Assembly: GCA_037178625.1 (NCBI GenBank)
Contig: JAWZXG010000058.1
Span: 1 to 54,500, forward strand
DNA length: 54,500 bases
From: Skeletonema tropicum
Lineage: Eukaryota; Bacillariophyta; Thalassiosirophyceae; Thalassiosirales; Thalassiosiraceae
Direction: 5' to 3'
Below are positions 7,201 to 18,139 of this stretch, in pieces. The translations under genes and the position numbers were made by a program. A model generated the notes under the pieces. It saw only the letters and a list, made by a program, of their open reading frames with translations, was not told where the DNA came from and made no database searches. Position 1 is the first letter of the stretch; each line of letters starts with the position of its first letter.

Positions 7201-10200
7201 AATGGCGAACTCGATGGGCCTGCGTGTAGGTATATGAGTAGGTCGATTGCCAGGGAATGGAGGGTGACAATCTTCATATTCGAATCTATCGACTTCTTCT
7301 CATCATTGCTGCTGTATCACCTCCATCGGAAGAGGAGTTGTTCGAAGTACTTCTACTTATATAATAGCGAGGATCAGATCGCATGGTGAGACAAACGTTA
7401 TGAATTTCACCCTTGATGATTTTTGTAGCATTGCGTGATATATAATGATGATTGTTATTCGTCAGATGTTGTTGTTGTTGTTGCTGCTGCTGTTGACTCG
7501 TTTGATAATTATATTTGGTTTCACATCAACGCTGTGTAGTTGTGGAGAGGAGCGCGAGACATTATTTGGAGAACTGCCGGCCATATCCATATCACTTTTA
7601 TCATTTCGCTGCGGGTGCGGGCTTTTGGTTGTTGCAGTTGTCGCAACCGTGTGATCGAGAAGAGCCTGAGCCTGAGATGAGTAGGACGAACATGTTGTCG
7701 GCGGATGCATTGCAATAATTTGTGCGTGTTGACAAGAAGGGTTTATCTAGAGATCAGCGCAGTGAATGAACAATGCACAATGCAATGCTAAAATGGCGAA
7801 CTCGATGGGCCTGCGTGTAGGTATATGAGTAGGTCGATTGCCAGGGAATGGAGGGTGACAATCTTCATATTCGAATCTATCGACTTCTTCTCATCATTGC
7901 TGCTGTATCACCTCCATCGGAAGAGGAGTTGTTCGAAGTACTTCTACTTATATAATAGCGAGGATCAGATTGCATGGTGAGACAAACGTTATGAATTTCA
8001 CCCTTGATGATTTTTGTAGCATTGCGTGATATATAATGATGATTGTTATTCGTCAGATGTTGTTGTTGTTGTTGCTGCTGCTGTTGACTCGTTTGATAAT
8101 TATAATTATTTGGTTTCACATCAACGCTGTGTAGTTGTGGAGAGGAGCGCGAGACATTATTTGGAGAACTGCCGGCCATATCCATATCACTTTTATCATT
8201 TCGCTGCGGGTGCGGGCTTTTGATTGTTGCAGTTGTCGCAACCGTGTGATCGAGAAGAGCCTGAGCCTGAGATGAGTAGGACGAACATGTTGTCGGCGGA
8301 TGCATTGCAATAATTTGTGCGTGTTGACAAGAAGGGTTTATCTAGAGATCAGCGCAGTGAATGAACAATGCACAATGCAATGCTAAAATGGCGAACTCGA
8401 TGGGCCTGCGTGTAGGTATATGAGTAGGTCGATTGCCAGGGAATGGAGGGTGACAATCTTCATATTCGAATCTATCGACTTCTTCTCATCATTGCTGCTG
8501 TATCACCTCCATCGGAAGAGGAGTTGTTCGAAGTACTTCTACTTATATAATAGCGAGGATCAGATTGCATGGTGAGACAAACGTTATGAATTTCACCCTT
8601 GATGATTTTTGTAGCATTGCGTGATATATAATGATGATTGTTATTCGTCAGATGTTGTTGTTGTTGTTGCTGCTGCTGTTGACTCGTTTGATAATTATAA
8701 TTATTTGGTTTCACATCAACGCTGTGTAGTTGTGGAGAGGAGCGCGAGACATTATTTGGAGAACTGCCGGCCATATCCATATCACTTTTATCATTTCGCT
8801 GCGGGTGCGGGCTTTTGGTTGTTGCAGTTGTCGCAACCGTGTGATCGAGAAGAGCCTGAGCCTGAGATGAGTAGGACGAACATGTTGTCGGCGGATGCAT
8901 TGCAATAATTTGTGCGTGTTGACAAGAAGGGTTTATCTAGAGATCAGCGCAGTGAATGAACAATGCACAATGCAATGCTAAAATGGCGAACTCGATGGGC
9001 CTGCGTGTAGGTATATGAGTAGGTCGATTGCCAGGGAATGGAGGGTGACAATCTTCATATTCGAATCTATCGACTTCTTCTCATCATTGCTGCTGTATCA
9101 CCTCCATCGGAAGAGGAGTTGTTCGAAGTACTTCTACTTATATAATAGCGAGGATCAGATTGCATGGTGAGACAAACGTTATGAATTTCACCCTTGATGA
9201 TTTTTGTAGCATTGCGTGATATATAATGATGATTGTTATTCGTCAGATGTTGTTGTTGTTGTTGCTGCTGCTGTTGACTCGTTTGATAATTATATTTGGT
9301 TTCACATCAACGCTGTGTAGTTGTGGAGAGGAGCGCGAGACATTATTTGGAGAACTGCCGGCCATATCCATATCACTTTTATCATTTCGCTGCGGGTGCG
9401 GGCTTTTGGTTGTTGCAGTTGTCGCAACCGTGTGATCGAGAAGAGCCTGAGCCTGAGATGAGTAGGACGAACATGTTGTCGGCGGATGCATTGCAATAAT
9501 TTGTGCGTGTTGACAAGAAGGGTTTATCTAGAGATCAGCGCAGTGAATGAACAATGCACAATGCAATGCTAAAATGGCGAACTCGATGGGCCTGCGTGTA
9601 GGTATATGAGTAGGTCGATTGCCAGGGAATGGAGGGTGACAATCTTCATATTCGAATCTATCGACTTCTTCTCATCATTGCTGCTGTATCACCTCCATCG
9701 GAAGAGGAGTTGTTCGAAGTACTTCTACTTATATAATAGCGAGGATCAGATTCGCATGGTGAGACAAACGTTATGAATTTCACCCTTGATGATTTTTGTA
9801 GCATTGCGTGATATATAATGATGATTGTTATTCGTCAGATGTTGTTGTTGTTGTTGCTGCTGCTGTTGACTCGTTTGATAATTATAATTATTGGTTTCAC
9901 ATCAACGCTGTGTAGTTGTGGAGAGGAGCGCGAGACATTATTTGGAGAACTGCCGGCCATATCCATATCACTTTTATCATTTCGCTGCGGGTGCGGGCTT
10001 TTGGTTGTTGCAGTTGTCGCAACCGTGTGATCGAGAAGAGCCTGAGCCTGAGATGAGTAGGACGAACATGTTGTCGGCGGATGCATTGCAATAATTTGTG
10101 CGTGTTGACAAGAAGGGTTTATCTAGAGATCAGCGCAGTGAATGAACAATGCACAATGCAATGCTAAAATGGCGAACTCGATGGGCCTGCGTGTAGGTAT

Positions 10201-13200
10201 ATGAGTAGGTCGATTGCCAGGGAATGGAGGGTGACAATCTTCATATTCGAATCTATCGACTTCTTCTCATCATTGCTGCTGTATCACCTCCATCGGAAGA
10301 GGAGTTGTTCGAAGTACTTCTACTTATATAATAGCGAGGATCAGATCGCATGGTGAGACAAACGTTATGAATTTCACCCTTGATGATTTTTGTAGCATTG
10401 CGTGATATATAATGATGATTGTTATTCGTCAGATGTTGTTGTTGTTGTTGCTGCTGCTGTTGACTCGTTTGATAATTATAATTATTTGGTTTCACATCAA
10501 CGCTGTGTAGTTGTGGAGAGGAGCGCGAGACATTATTTGGAGAACTGCCGGCCATATCCATATCACTTTTATCATTTCGCTGCGGGTGCGGGCTTTTGGT
10601 TGTTGCAGTTGTCGCAACCGTGTGATCGAGAAGAGCCTGAGCCTGAGATGAGTAGGACGAACATGTTGTCGGCGGATGCATTGCAATAATTTGTGCGTGT
10701 TGACAAGAAGGGTTTATCTAGAGATCAGCGCAGTGAATGAACAATGCACAATGCAATGCTAAAATGGCGAACTCGATGGGCCTGCGTGTAGGTATATGAG
10801 TAGGTCGATTGCCAGGGAATGGAGGGTGACAATCTTCATATTCGAATCTATCGACTTCTTCTCATCATTGCTGCTGTATCACCTCCATCGGAAGAGGAGT
10901 TGTTCGAAGTACTTCTACTTATATAATAGCGAGGATCAGATCGCATGGTGAGACAAACGTTATGAATTTCACCCTTGATGATTTTTGTAGCATTGCGTGA
11001 TATATAATGATGATTGTTATTCGTCAGATGTTGTTGTTGTTGTTGCTGCTGCTGTTGACTCGTTTGATAATTATAATTATTTGGTTTCACATCAACGCTG
11101 TGTAGTTGTGGAGAGGAGCGCGAGACATTATTTGGAGAACTGCCGGCCATATCCATATCACTTTTATCATTTCGCTGCGGTGCGGGCTTTTGATTGTTGC
11201 AGTTGTCGCAACCGTGTGATCGAGAAGAGCCTGAGCCTGAGATGAGTAGGACGAACATGTTGTCGGCGGATGCATTGCAATAATTTGTGCGTGTTGACAA
11301 GAAGGGTTTATCTAGAGATCAGCGCAGTGAATGAACAATGCACAATGCAATGCTAAAATGGCGAACTCGATGGGCCTGCGTGTAGGTATATGAGTAGGTC
11401 GATTGCCAGGGAATGGAGGGTGACAATCTTCATATTCGAATCTATCGACTTCTTCTCATCATTGCTGCTGTATCACCTCCATCGGAAGAGGAGTTGTTCG
11501 AAGTACTTCTACTTATATAATAGCGAGGATCAGATCGCATGGTGAGACAAACGTTATGAATTTCACCCTTGATGATTTTTGTAGCATTGCGTGATATATA
11601 ATGATGATTGTTATTCGTCAGATGTTGTTGTTGTTGTTGCTGCTGCTGTTGACTCGTTTGATAATTATAATTATTTGGTTTCACATCAACGCTGTGTAGT
11701 TGTGGAGAGGAGCGCGAGACATTATTTGGAGAACTGCCGGCCATATCCATATCACTTTTATCATTTCGCTGCGGGTGCGGGCTTTTGGTTGTTGCAGTTG
11801 TCGCAACCGTGTGATCGAGAAGAGCCTGAGCCTGAGATGAGTAGGACGAACATGTTGTCGGCGGATGCATTGCAATAATTTGTGCGTGTTGACAAGAAGG
11901 GTTTATCTAGAGATCAGCGCAGTGAATGAACAATGCACAATGCAATGCTAAAATGGCGAACTCGATGGGCCTGCGTGTAGGTATATGAGTAGGTCGATTG
12001 CCAGGGAATGGAGGGTGACAATCTTCATATTCGAATCTATCGACTTCTTCTCATCATTGCTGCTGTATCACCTCCATCGGAAGAGGAGTTGTTCGAAGTA
12101 CTTCTACTTATATAATAGCGAGGATCAGATCGCATGGTGAGACAAACGTTATGAATTTCACCCTTGATGATTTTTGTAGCATTGCGTGATATATAATGAT
12201 GATTGTTATTCGTCAGATGTTGTTGTTGTTGTTGCTGCTGCTGTTGACTCGTTTGATAATTATAATTATTTGGTTTCACATCAACGCTGTGTAGTTGTGG
12301 AGAGGAGCGCGAGACATTATTTGGAGAACTGCCGGCCATATCCATATCACTTTTATCATTTCGCTGCGGGTGCGGGCTTTTGGTTGTTGCAGTTGTCGCA
12401 ACCGTGTGATCGAGAAGAGCCTGAGCCTGAGATGAGTAGGACGAACATGTTGTCGGCGGATGCATTGCAATAATTTGTGCGTGTTGACAAGAAGGGTTTA
12501 TCTAGAGATCAGCGCAGTGAATGAACAATGCACAATGCAATGCTAAAATGGCGAACTCGATGGGCCTGCGTGTAGGTATATGAGTAGGTCGATTGCCAGG
12601 GAATGGAGGGTGACAATCTTCATATTCGAATCTATCGACTTCTTCTCATCATTGCTGCTGTATCACCTCCATCGGAAGAGGAGTTGTTCGAAGTACTTCT
12701 ACTTATATAATAGCGAGGATCAGATCGCATGGTGAGACAAACGTTATGAATTTCACCCTTGATGATTTTTGTAGCATTGCGTGATATATAATGATGATTG
12801 TTATTCGTCAGATGTTGTTGTTGTTGTTGCTGCTGCTGTTGACTCGTTTGATAATTATAATTATTTGGTTTCACATCAACGCTGTGTAGTTGTGGAGAGG
12901 AGCGCGAGACATTATTTGGAGAACTGCCGGCCATATCCATATCACTTTTATCATTTCGCTGCGGGTGCGGGCTTTTGGTTGTTGCAGTTGTCGCAACCGT
13001 GTGATCGAGAAGAGCCTGAGCCTGAGATGAGTAGGACGAACATGTTGTCGGCGGATGCATTGCAATAATTTGTGCGTGTTGACAAGAAGGGTTTATCTAG
13101 AGATCAGCGCAGTGAATGAACAATGCACAATGCAATGCTAAAATGGCGAACTCGATGGGCCTGCGTGTAGGTATATGAGTAGGTCGATTGCCAGGGAATG

Positions 13201-13798
13201 GAGGGTGACAATCTTCATATTCGAATCTATCGACTTCTTCTCATCATTGCTGCTGTATCACCTCCATCGGAAGAGGAGTTGTTCGAAGTACTTCTACTTA
13301 TATAATAGCGAGGATCAGATTGCATGGTGAGACAAACGTTATGAATTTCACCCTTGATGATTTTTGTAGCATTGCGTGATATATAATGATGATTGTTATT
13401 CGTCAGATGTTGTTGTTGTTGTTGCTGCTGCTGTTGACTCGTTTGATAATTATAATTATTTGGTTTCACATCAACGCTGTGTAGTTGTGGAGAGGAGCGC
13501 GAGACATTATTTGGAGAACTGCCGGCCATATCCATATCACTTTTATCATTTCGCTGCGGGTGCGGGCTTTTGGTTGTTGCAGTTGTCGCAACCGTGTGAT
13601 CGAGAAGAGCCTGAGCCTGAGATGAGTAGGACGAACATGTTGTCGGCGGATGCATTGCAATAATTTGTGCGTGTTGACAAGAAGGGTTTATCTAGAGATC
13701 AGCGCAGTGAATGAACAATGCACAATGCAATGCTAAAATGGCGAACTCGATGGGCCTGCGTGTAGGTATATGAGTAGGTCGATTGCCAGGGAATGGAG

Positions 13799-14119
13799 GG
13801 TGACAATCTTCATATTCGAATCTATCGACTTCTTCTCATCATTGCTGCTGTATCACCTCCATCGGAAGAGGAGTTGTTCGAAGTACTTCTACTTATATAA
13901 TAGCGAGGATCAGATTCGGGGCATGGTGAGACAAACGTTATGAATTTCACCCTTGATGATTTTTGTAGCATTGCGTGATATATAATGATGATTGTTATTC
14001 GTCAGATGTTGTTGTTGGTTGTTGCTGCTGCTGTTGACCTCGTTTGATAATTATTTGGTTTCACATCAACGCTGTGTAGTTGTGGAGTAGGAGCGCGAGA
14101 CACAAAATTATTTGGAGAA
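13799..14119. repeat. Truncated, divergent last unit of array 1
   Basis: About 321 bp of unit sequence, ending where consensus ...TTTGGAGAACTGCC becomes TTTGGAGAATCATC. It carries GATTCGGGGCATGG, an extra G in the GTT run, GACCTCG instead of GACTCG, the -6 form of the AATTAT site, GGAGTAGGAGC, and an inserted CAAAA before ATTATTTGG. The missing part corresponds to the start of the minus-strand frame (residues 1 to ~45) and its 5' flank. Confidence 0.93.
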
Positions 14120-14472
14120 TCATCTGGAAAAACTCCTAACCTAACTTGTAATAAGGACTTCGTGGCTTATTGCATTCAAGACATTTCTTTTCACATTGAT
14201 AAAGATTCTTCTAGCGTTATTGGTACTTTTAAAGTGGCACTTGATATATCCACTCTCGACGTTTTTTTTTTGGATCAATGTGGGAACGCAGCACGTCATT
14301 ATGCTCACCGCAGCGTCAGGCATGGCACCATTGCGCTTCTCTTGGAGTTTGGGCATTGGTAGCCTTTCGTGTCACCTCACTGCACAGTGCAATAGGCAAG
14401 TAAAATGTAAAAAGGATTACAAAAGCAGTCTTTATATTCATTATGTCCTAGTCTGAATTGAAAGGTGAGATT
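14120..14472. other. Spacer start after array 1, no recognisable gene
   Basis: Single-copy sequence in this window. Short frames on both strands (14162-14362 plus, 14141-14356 minus) overlap and have no recognised domain. It contains a T9 run near 14262. Confidence 0.5.
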
Positions 14473-15076
14473 GACCTTTCCACGGCAGCCCCCTTTCATC
14501 CCTCATCTACGTTTTTCCCTATTCTGTGGAAATCTGTGGACGCAACTCAATTTTTTCACAATTTTGTTAGAGATTTCAGTTAGAGAGCAGCTCTCATTGC
14601 CAAAATTAAGTTTCAGGAAGATGATTAGCATGCATTTCCAGTAGTACCATCCTTTCGTCGACTTTATTGTCGACTCTATACATATGTTGACTGGCCGAAA
14701 ATTCCATTTCCTCGCTGAGAAATGCATGTGAGAGTACACTGGCTTTTCGCCATGTAAAAAATTTTGGCCGTCAGCCATCAAAGATATTACCAAGCTAGAG
14801 AGCACCTTCACATGCATATTTCGACGAAAATATACGCTTTCGACACCTACACAGCACAGTATACACTCACTTAATAGTCACCTAAAGGATAGTGTCTCGG
14901 GGCTAGCATGTAAACCACTTCCCTGAAACTTAATTTTCGCCTTGAGAGCTGCTCTCTAACTAAAATCTCTAACAAAATTGTGAAAAAATCGAGTTGCATC
15001 CACAGATTTCCACAGAATAGGGGGAAAAGTAGATGAGACTGCTTAGCCCACTTGGCGTGCCAACTGTGGAAAGGTC
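14473..15076. mobile_element. ~604-bp element with long imperfect terminal inverted repeats
   Basis: The left arm (14473 to about 14621) and right arm (about 14918-15076) are inverted copies. Outer ends are GACCTTTCCAC and GTGGAAAGGTC. Matching inner blocks include CCCTATTCTGTGGAAATCTG, CACAATTTTGTTAGAGATTT, TTAGAGAGCAGCTCTCA and AAGTTTCAGG with their complements. A ~300-bp middle contains a small GTCGAC palindrome pair. I found no clear target-site duplication outside the ends. The 104-codon minus-strand frame at 14503-14817 lies across the left arm and has no recognisable product. A non-autonomous DNA transposon or foldback element fits best. Confidence 0.72.
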
Positions 15077-15392
15077 ATAAAAATTTTATAAAATTAGGTG
15101 TTCGCCCTGGCTTCCCCCTTTCTACTTTACATCATCAAAGCAACTCTCGGCAAGCGTAACCAAGCACCACTGAAAAGAACTTTGATCAACTGATATCCCT
15201 GAGGACACTTATCTTGTTCTTGCCAATCTAAAGTGTCAGATGTACTTCTCTAGAGAGTGGTTTGGTTGTAGGAGCTAAAGAAGACGAGTATTTTTGTAAT
15301 TTTACTCGAAGTGAATATTTACACTTGTTTTGGAGCTCGCTCCGTGTGATGTGGCTCGGCGGGAGGTGGGAGTTGGGAGCCATCATTGAGGC
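15077..15392. other. Spacer segment, no recognisable gene
   Basis: It opens with an AT-rich near-palindrome (AAAATTTTATAAAATT, about 15080-15095) directly after the long-TIR element. A 64-codon plus frame (15262-15456) has no recognised domain. Confidence 0.5.
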
Positions 15393-15401
15393 AGATGGTG
15401 A

Positions 15402-15938
15402 ATGGCGGTGGCTAAAAAAAGTAATGGCGACAGCAATTTCACCCGCCTCTTTCTAGCTAACTCACTAATAAAACCCTTTTTACTCAAAGCGGGTGTCGCC
15501 ATTACTTTTAATGGCGACACTAACTTTGCCGCACACAAAAGTAATGGCGACAACGGGCAAGCATATTTTACCCGTAATAATATCGGCCCGGCCACATTAA
15601 AATGGATCTTTTCGAGGCGCGCCAAATTTCAGACTGGATCTTTTGCAAAGGATAAGGACCATGTCGATGTCGACCTCGCCATAACAACTCCAGCGGAAGC
15701 AATATCGACTCCAGAACTTACTACTTATGCAACAGCCGACAATCCATCTAATCACAATCACTCTCGATATCATTTTCGGAGAAGCGTAGCTAATCAGAAG
15801 TGCGAGGAAATTGCTCTGAAAGTTTATGCTCGTTTTTTGTTTTCCTCCGCTCTCGCTCCGATGCCGACACACAAAGCAGCGCGGCAGTCAGTAGATAGAA
15901 ATGAACGGAACCGAATGAATGCAACTCACATTATATAA
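15402..15938 (+). CDS. Unrecognised 178-aa ATG-started frame over an inverted/direct repeat
   Basis: The longest ATG-started frame outside the arrays. Its first third is repetitive: KSNGD or FNGD followed by NF/T occurs at about residues 6-12, 37-42 and 46-50, because the DNA word AAAGTAATGGCGACA occurs at 15418 and 15539 and inverted at 15495-15508. Residues 55-178 are less repetitive, ending in a basic, Arg-rich tail. No domain, signal peptide or membrane segment is evident. The repeat origin of the start, and open frames on the other strand (15597-15872), make a fortuitous frame likely. Confidence 0.22.
   Translation: MAVAKKSNGDSNFTRLFLANSLIKPFLLKAGVAITFNGDTNFAAHKSNGDNGQAYFTRNNIGPATLKWIFSRRAKFQTGSFAKDKDHVDVDLAITTPAEAISTPELTTYATADNPSNHNHSRYHFRRSVANQKCEEIALKVYARFLFSSALAPMPTHKAARQSVDRNERNRMNATHII
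15493..15520. repeat. Perfect hairpin, 11-bp stem
   Basis: GTGTCGCCATT (15493-15503) and AATGGCGACAC (15510-15520) are perfect inverted copies around a 6-base loop. The same core, AATGGCGACA, is also present at about 15422 and 15543, giving three copies in 130 bp, one of them part of the palindrome. It may be the remnant of a small foldback element. Confidence 0.75.
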
Positions 15939-17012
15939 TCGCCGCAGGTTACCTGGCAGATTCTGCTCGATTTGTGAATTTGATCATAGGCTATTCGACA
16001 ACACTGCACGGAATACAAAAATAGGCAAAAATGCATGTAGTTTGCGGTTCACGTAGATGCAGCAACTACAGAGAGAGGACCCATACTCTAGCAGCCACCG
16101 AAACCTCCTGCAGGGATGCATTTAATTGTCACCAGCCGCAACGCCAAAGATGACAGTGATTGATAATACAACAACAATAATGACAACACTGCTAAGTGTC
16201 TTGGTAAATAAATACAAACAGTGTCAGACGTCAGACCAGAGAGTAGACCGTACAAATCACCAGAGTGTAGAAACATTCAACAAATCAAGTAACAGTCTAG
16301 TCATAATAGATAGAAGGTTAAGATGGAATGCAACTCTAATGTCGGATGCCGGAGGCAATCAAAATCACTAGCGTAGAAGAGGAGAGGGAGAGATGCCTAC
16401 AATAGATACGGTTCAGAAAACGATTTGAAACAAACGACAAGGAATCACTTCTCCACAATCGACTGGTATGGCAATCGTTCGACTGGCATGACAATCAATC
16501 ATAATCTCGAGGAGGCTTAGAACAAGACATCTGACACACTGACCACATCCCGTGCATGCCCAGCCACGACGGATCAGAAGCCGCAATAAAGCATTATGTA
16601 CTTTGATAGCATCCAAGAAGGTCCAGCATCAGCCGAGAGAAACAATGAAGCACCACAACTTAGTTGATATCAAGAACACAAAGGAGCAATAGGTTTACAT
16701 TGTCTTTGGGGTATTTGGCTTGGATGCAAGTATGGGTCATGGCGTCACGCGTAACGTGTATGGTACAGATGGAACTGATGTGGTAGTATACCCTCTAATG
16801 AGCACGTGGCAATGATGTAAAGCATCGCAAGGCACAGCATGGAGCCCAACAAAAAATGACAACAATTAGAATCGAGCAAAAGCAGGTATAACTAGCTTGA
16901 AAGCTAGTGAAATCAAATCAGAGCATACATCAACATCCTCCTACCCTTTCTCCTCTTCTTTCCCCCTCCTTTCCCCTTTCTTTCTTTCCTCTCTTTGTGC
17001 AGCATTTCAGCT
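15939..17012. other. Spacer segment, no recognisable gene
   Basis: Only short frames without recognised domains (for example 16126-16371 plus from TTG, 16413-16616 minus). It includes a two-copy 20-bp tandem repeat at 16459-16498 (TCGACTGG-C/T-ATGRCAATC pattern) and a strong pyrimidine tract at about 16935-16997 just before the hairpin cluster. Confidence 0.5.
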
Positions 17013-17173
17013 GATCCGGCTGCGCCGGATCAAAAATTCACCGAGCCACAGATATCAAATATCTGCCATCATTGAAGCCTGGGAATGGACTCTCTTCCGG
17101 TATCCTGATACCGCTACGACAAGCACCCTTCCTGTTCACACGTGTCAAATAACAACCACGGTGAGAACCCGTG
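17013..17173. repeat. Cluster of four short perfect hairpins
   Basis: GATCCGGC-TGC-GCCGGATC (17013-17031); CAGATAT-CAA-ATATCTG (17049-17065); CGGTATC-CT-GATACCG (17098-17113); CACGG-loop 7-CCGTG (17157-17173). An ACACGTGT palindrome lies at about 17138-17145. Stems are 5-8 bp with small loops. No function is known to me for this arrangement, and it lies outside any recognised gene. Confidence 0.65.
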
Positions 17174-17672
17174 ATTGATCCTCTCACACAAGATGCAAGA
17201 TGACGTCGCACGTTGGTGCTCCATGCCATCATCACCTTTCGGAATAGCCCACTCTTACTCTTCTTTAGCTGTAAGCCTGCTGTAAGCTTTAGTAGTCACC
17301 ATGATATCCAGTGCTCCTAGTGGTCTCTTCTCGCTCTAGTTGCACAACCAATACCGGTCTCCTTAATTGCTTGTGACATTATTTATCAGGCCTGAGCCAG
17401 ATAGACGCAACATCTCTACGGAACAATTCAACAGTATCAGTAATAAGTAGGAGTAATAGACAGTAGATGATGATGCAATTATCCAACAGAGAAGATGATG
17501 ATCGCACCATTGTTTCAAAATCGGTGCTCCTCTCAAACAATGGTACGTCACGTCATGTCCTGATGCTGACGCTGCTACCGAGGACGGTGCCGATGCATCA
17601 TCATCATCCACATCCACATCCACGCGCACCGATTGTTCCTACACTGCCAGTAGCAGAAGCAAAGCATTAAAC
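17174..17672. other. Spacer segment with CAT/CAC-rich low complexity, no recognisable gene
   Basis: Contains a (CAT)n/(CCACAT)n tract at about 17593-17630, which makes overlapping low-complexity frames on both strands (poly-His plus, Asp/Val-rich minus, 17363-17629). Neither is a convincing gene. Confidence 0.5.
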
Positions 17673-17897
17673 TTGATGATGATCAGCTGTGAAGAAAATC
17701 CTCCCTACGGTCCATCAAAAGACACGGCAGTGATGTTTTTGGAGCTCTTCTGTCAAGCATATGAAAAGAAGTGTTCTCTCAAAGAAGTACTGATCAGAGA
17801 TAGAGAGCAGCAATATTCATTATTGGCTGAGTGCAACTACTACTTGACAATACGCATCACAATCTATCATGCACAATCAAACGACTATCCATACTAA
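17673..17897 (+). other. Unrecognised coding-like frame, possible exon
   Basis: A 74-codon frame from TTG whose middle (about residues 15-55) has helical spacing of hydrophobic and charged residues (for example FLELFCQAYEKKCSLKEVL). It is followed by CTAATTCCAG at 17894-17903, which resembles an intron branch site plus acceptor. Two further frames start beyond it (17831-18052 and 17928-18128). Joining from a GTGCAAC donor near 17831 gives an early stop, so no convincing spliced model emerges. Confidence 0.2.
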
Positions 17898-18139
17898 TTC
17901 CAGGCTCCCTCTCTGCATCTGCAGCGTATGACAACACGAGTGTGGAATGGATTCTTGATACGTCGCCAGCGGGCTCAGGCAGCACTTCGACGCGGTCAAA
18001 AACCACGGATAGAGATGGGTATATGCTTATACTCTCGTGCAAATCCTGTTAGTTGTATATCTCGCCTGTATACAGGCTTATTGACATCCACGTCAATATA
18101 TCCCGGGCTTTCAAACGAGCTGTGGTAGGAGAGACAACC

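Larger units (their letters stand above)
3094..14119. repeat. Satellite array 1: ~595-bp tandem unit, 18 full copies plus one truncated
   Basis: Head-to-tail units share the start motif GGTGACAATCTTC. Most are 595 bp, with 589-596 bp variants due to small indels. The first unit is 3094-3689 and the last, truncated and divergent, is 13799-14119, ending within the word TTTGGAGAA. Units are nearly identical. Recurrent variant sites are the AATTAT stretch, the CAG/CAA run, GATC/GATT/GATTC before GCATGG, and a C/T in GACATTATT. There are no spacers between units, so this is not a CRISPR. 595 is not a multiple of three, so no frame reads through consecutive units. Each unit carries a 113- or 142-codon minus-strand frame described separately. 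Confidence 0.98.

Noticed and set aside
3094..14119. CRISPR array
   Set aside because: Repeats are ~595 bp and contiguous with no variable spacers, and there are no cas-like genes.
14134..14146. Telomere-like CCTAACCTAAC
   Set aside because: Only about two units long, inside a spacer, and not at an array or contig end.
14503..14817. 104-codon minus-strand frame as a transposase gene
   Set aside because: It lies across one arm of the inverted-repeat element, is too short, and shows no catalytic motif.
17013..17037. Rho-independent terminator (GC hairpin followed by A-rich sequence)
   Set aside because: The window is eukaryotic in character, the T-run is missing on the plus strand, and no gene ends there.
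17831..18052. EWILDTSP resembling the EWILDSG word of copia-type retrotransposon polyproteins
   Set aside because: The catalytic-type DSGA context is absent and no gag, integrase or reverse-transcriptase motifs lie nearby in any frame.
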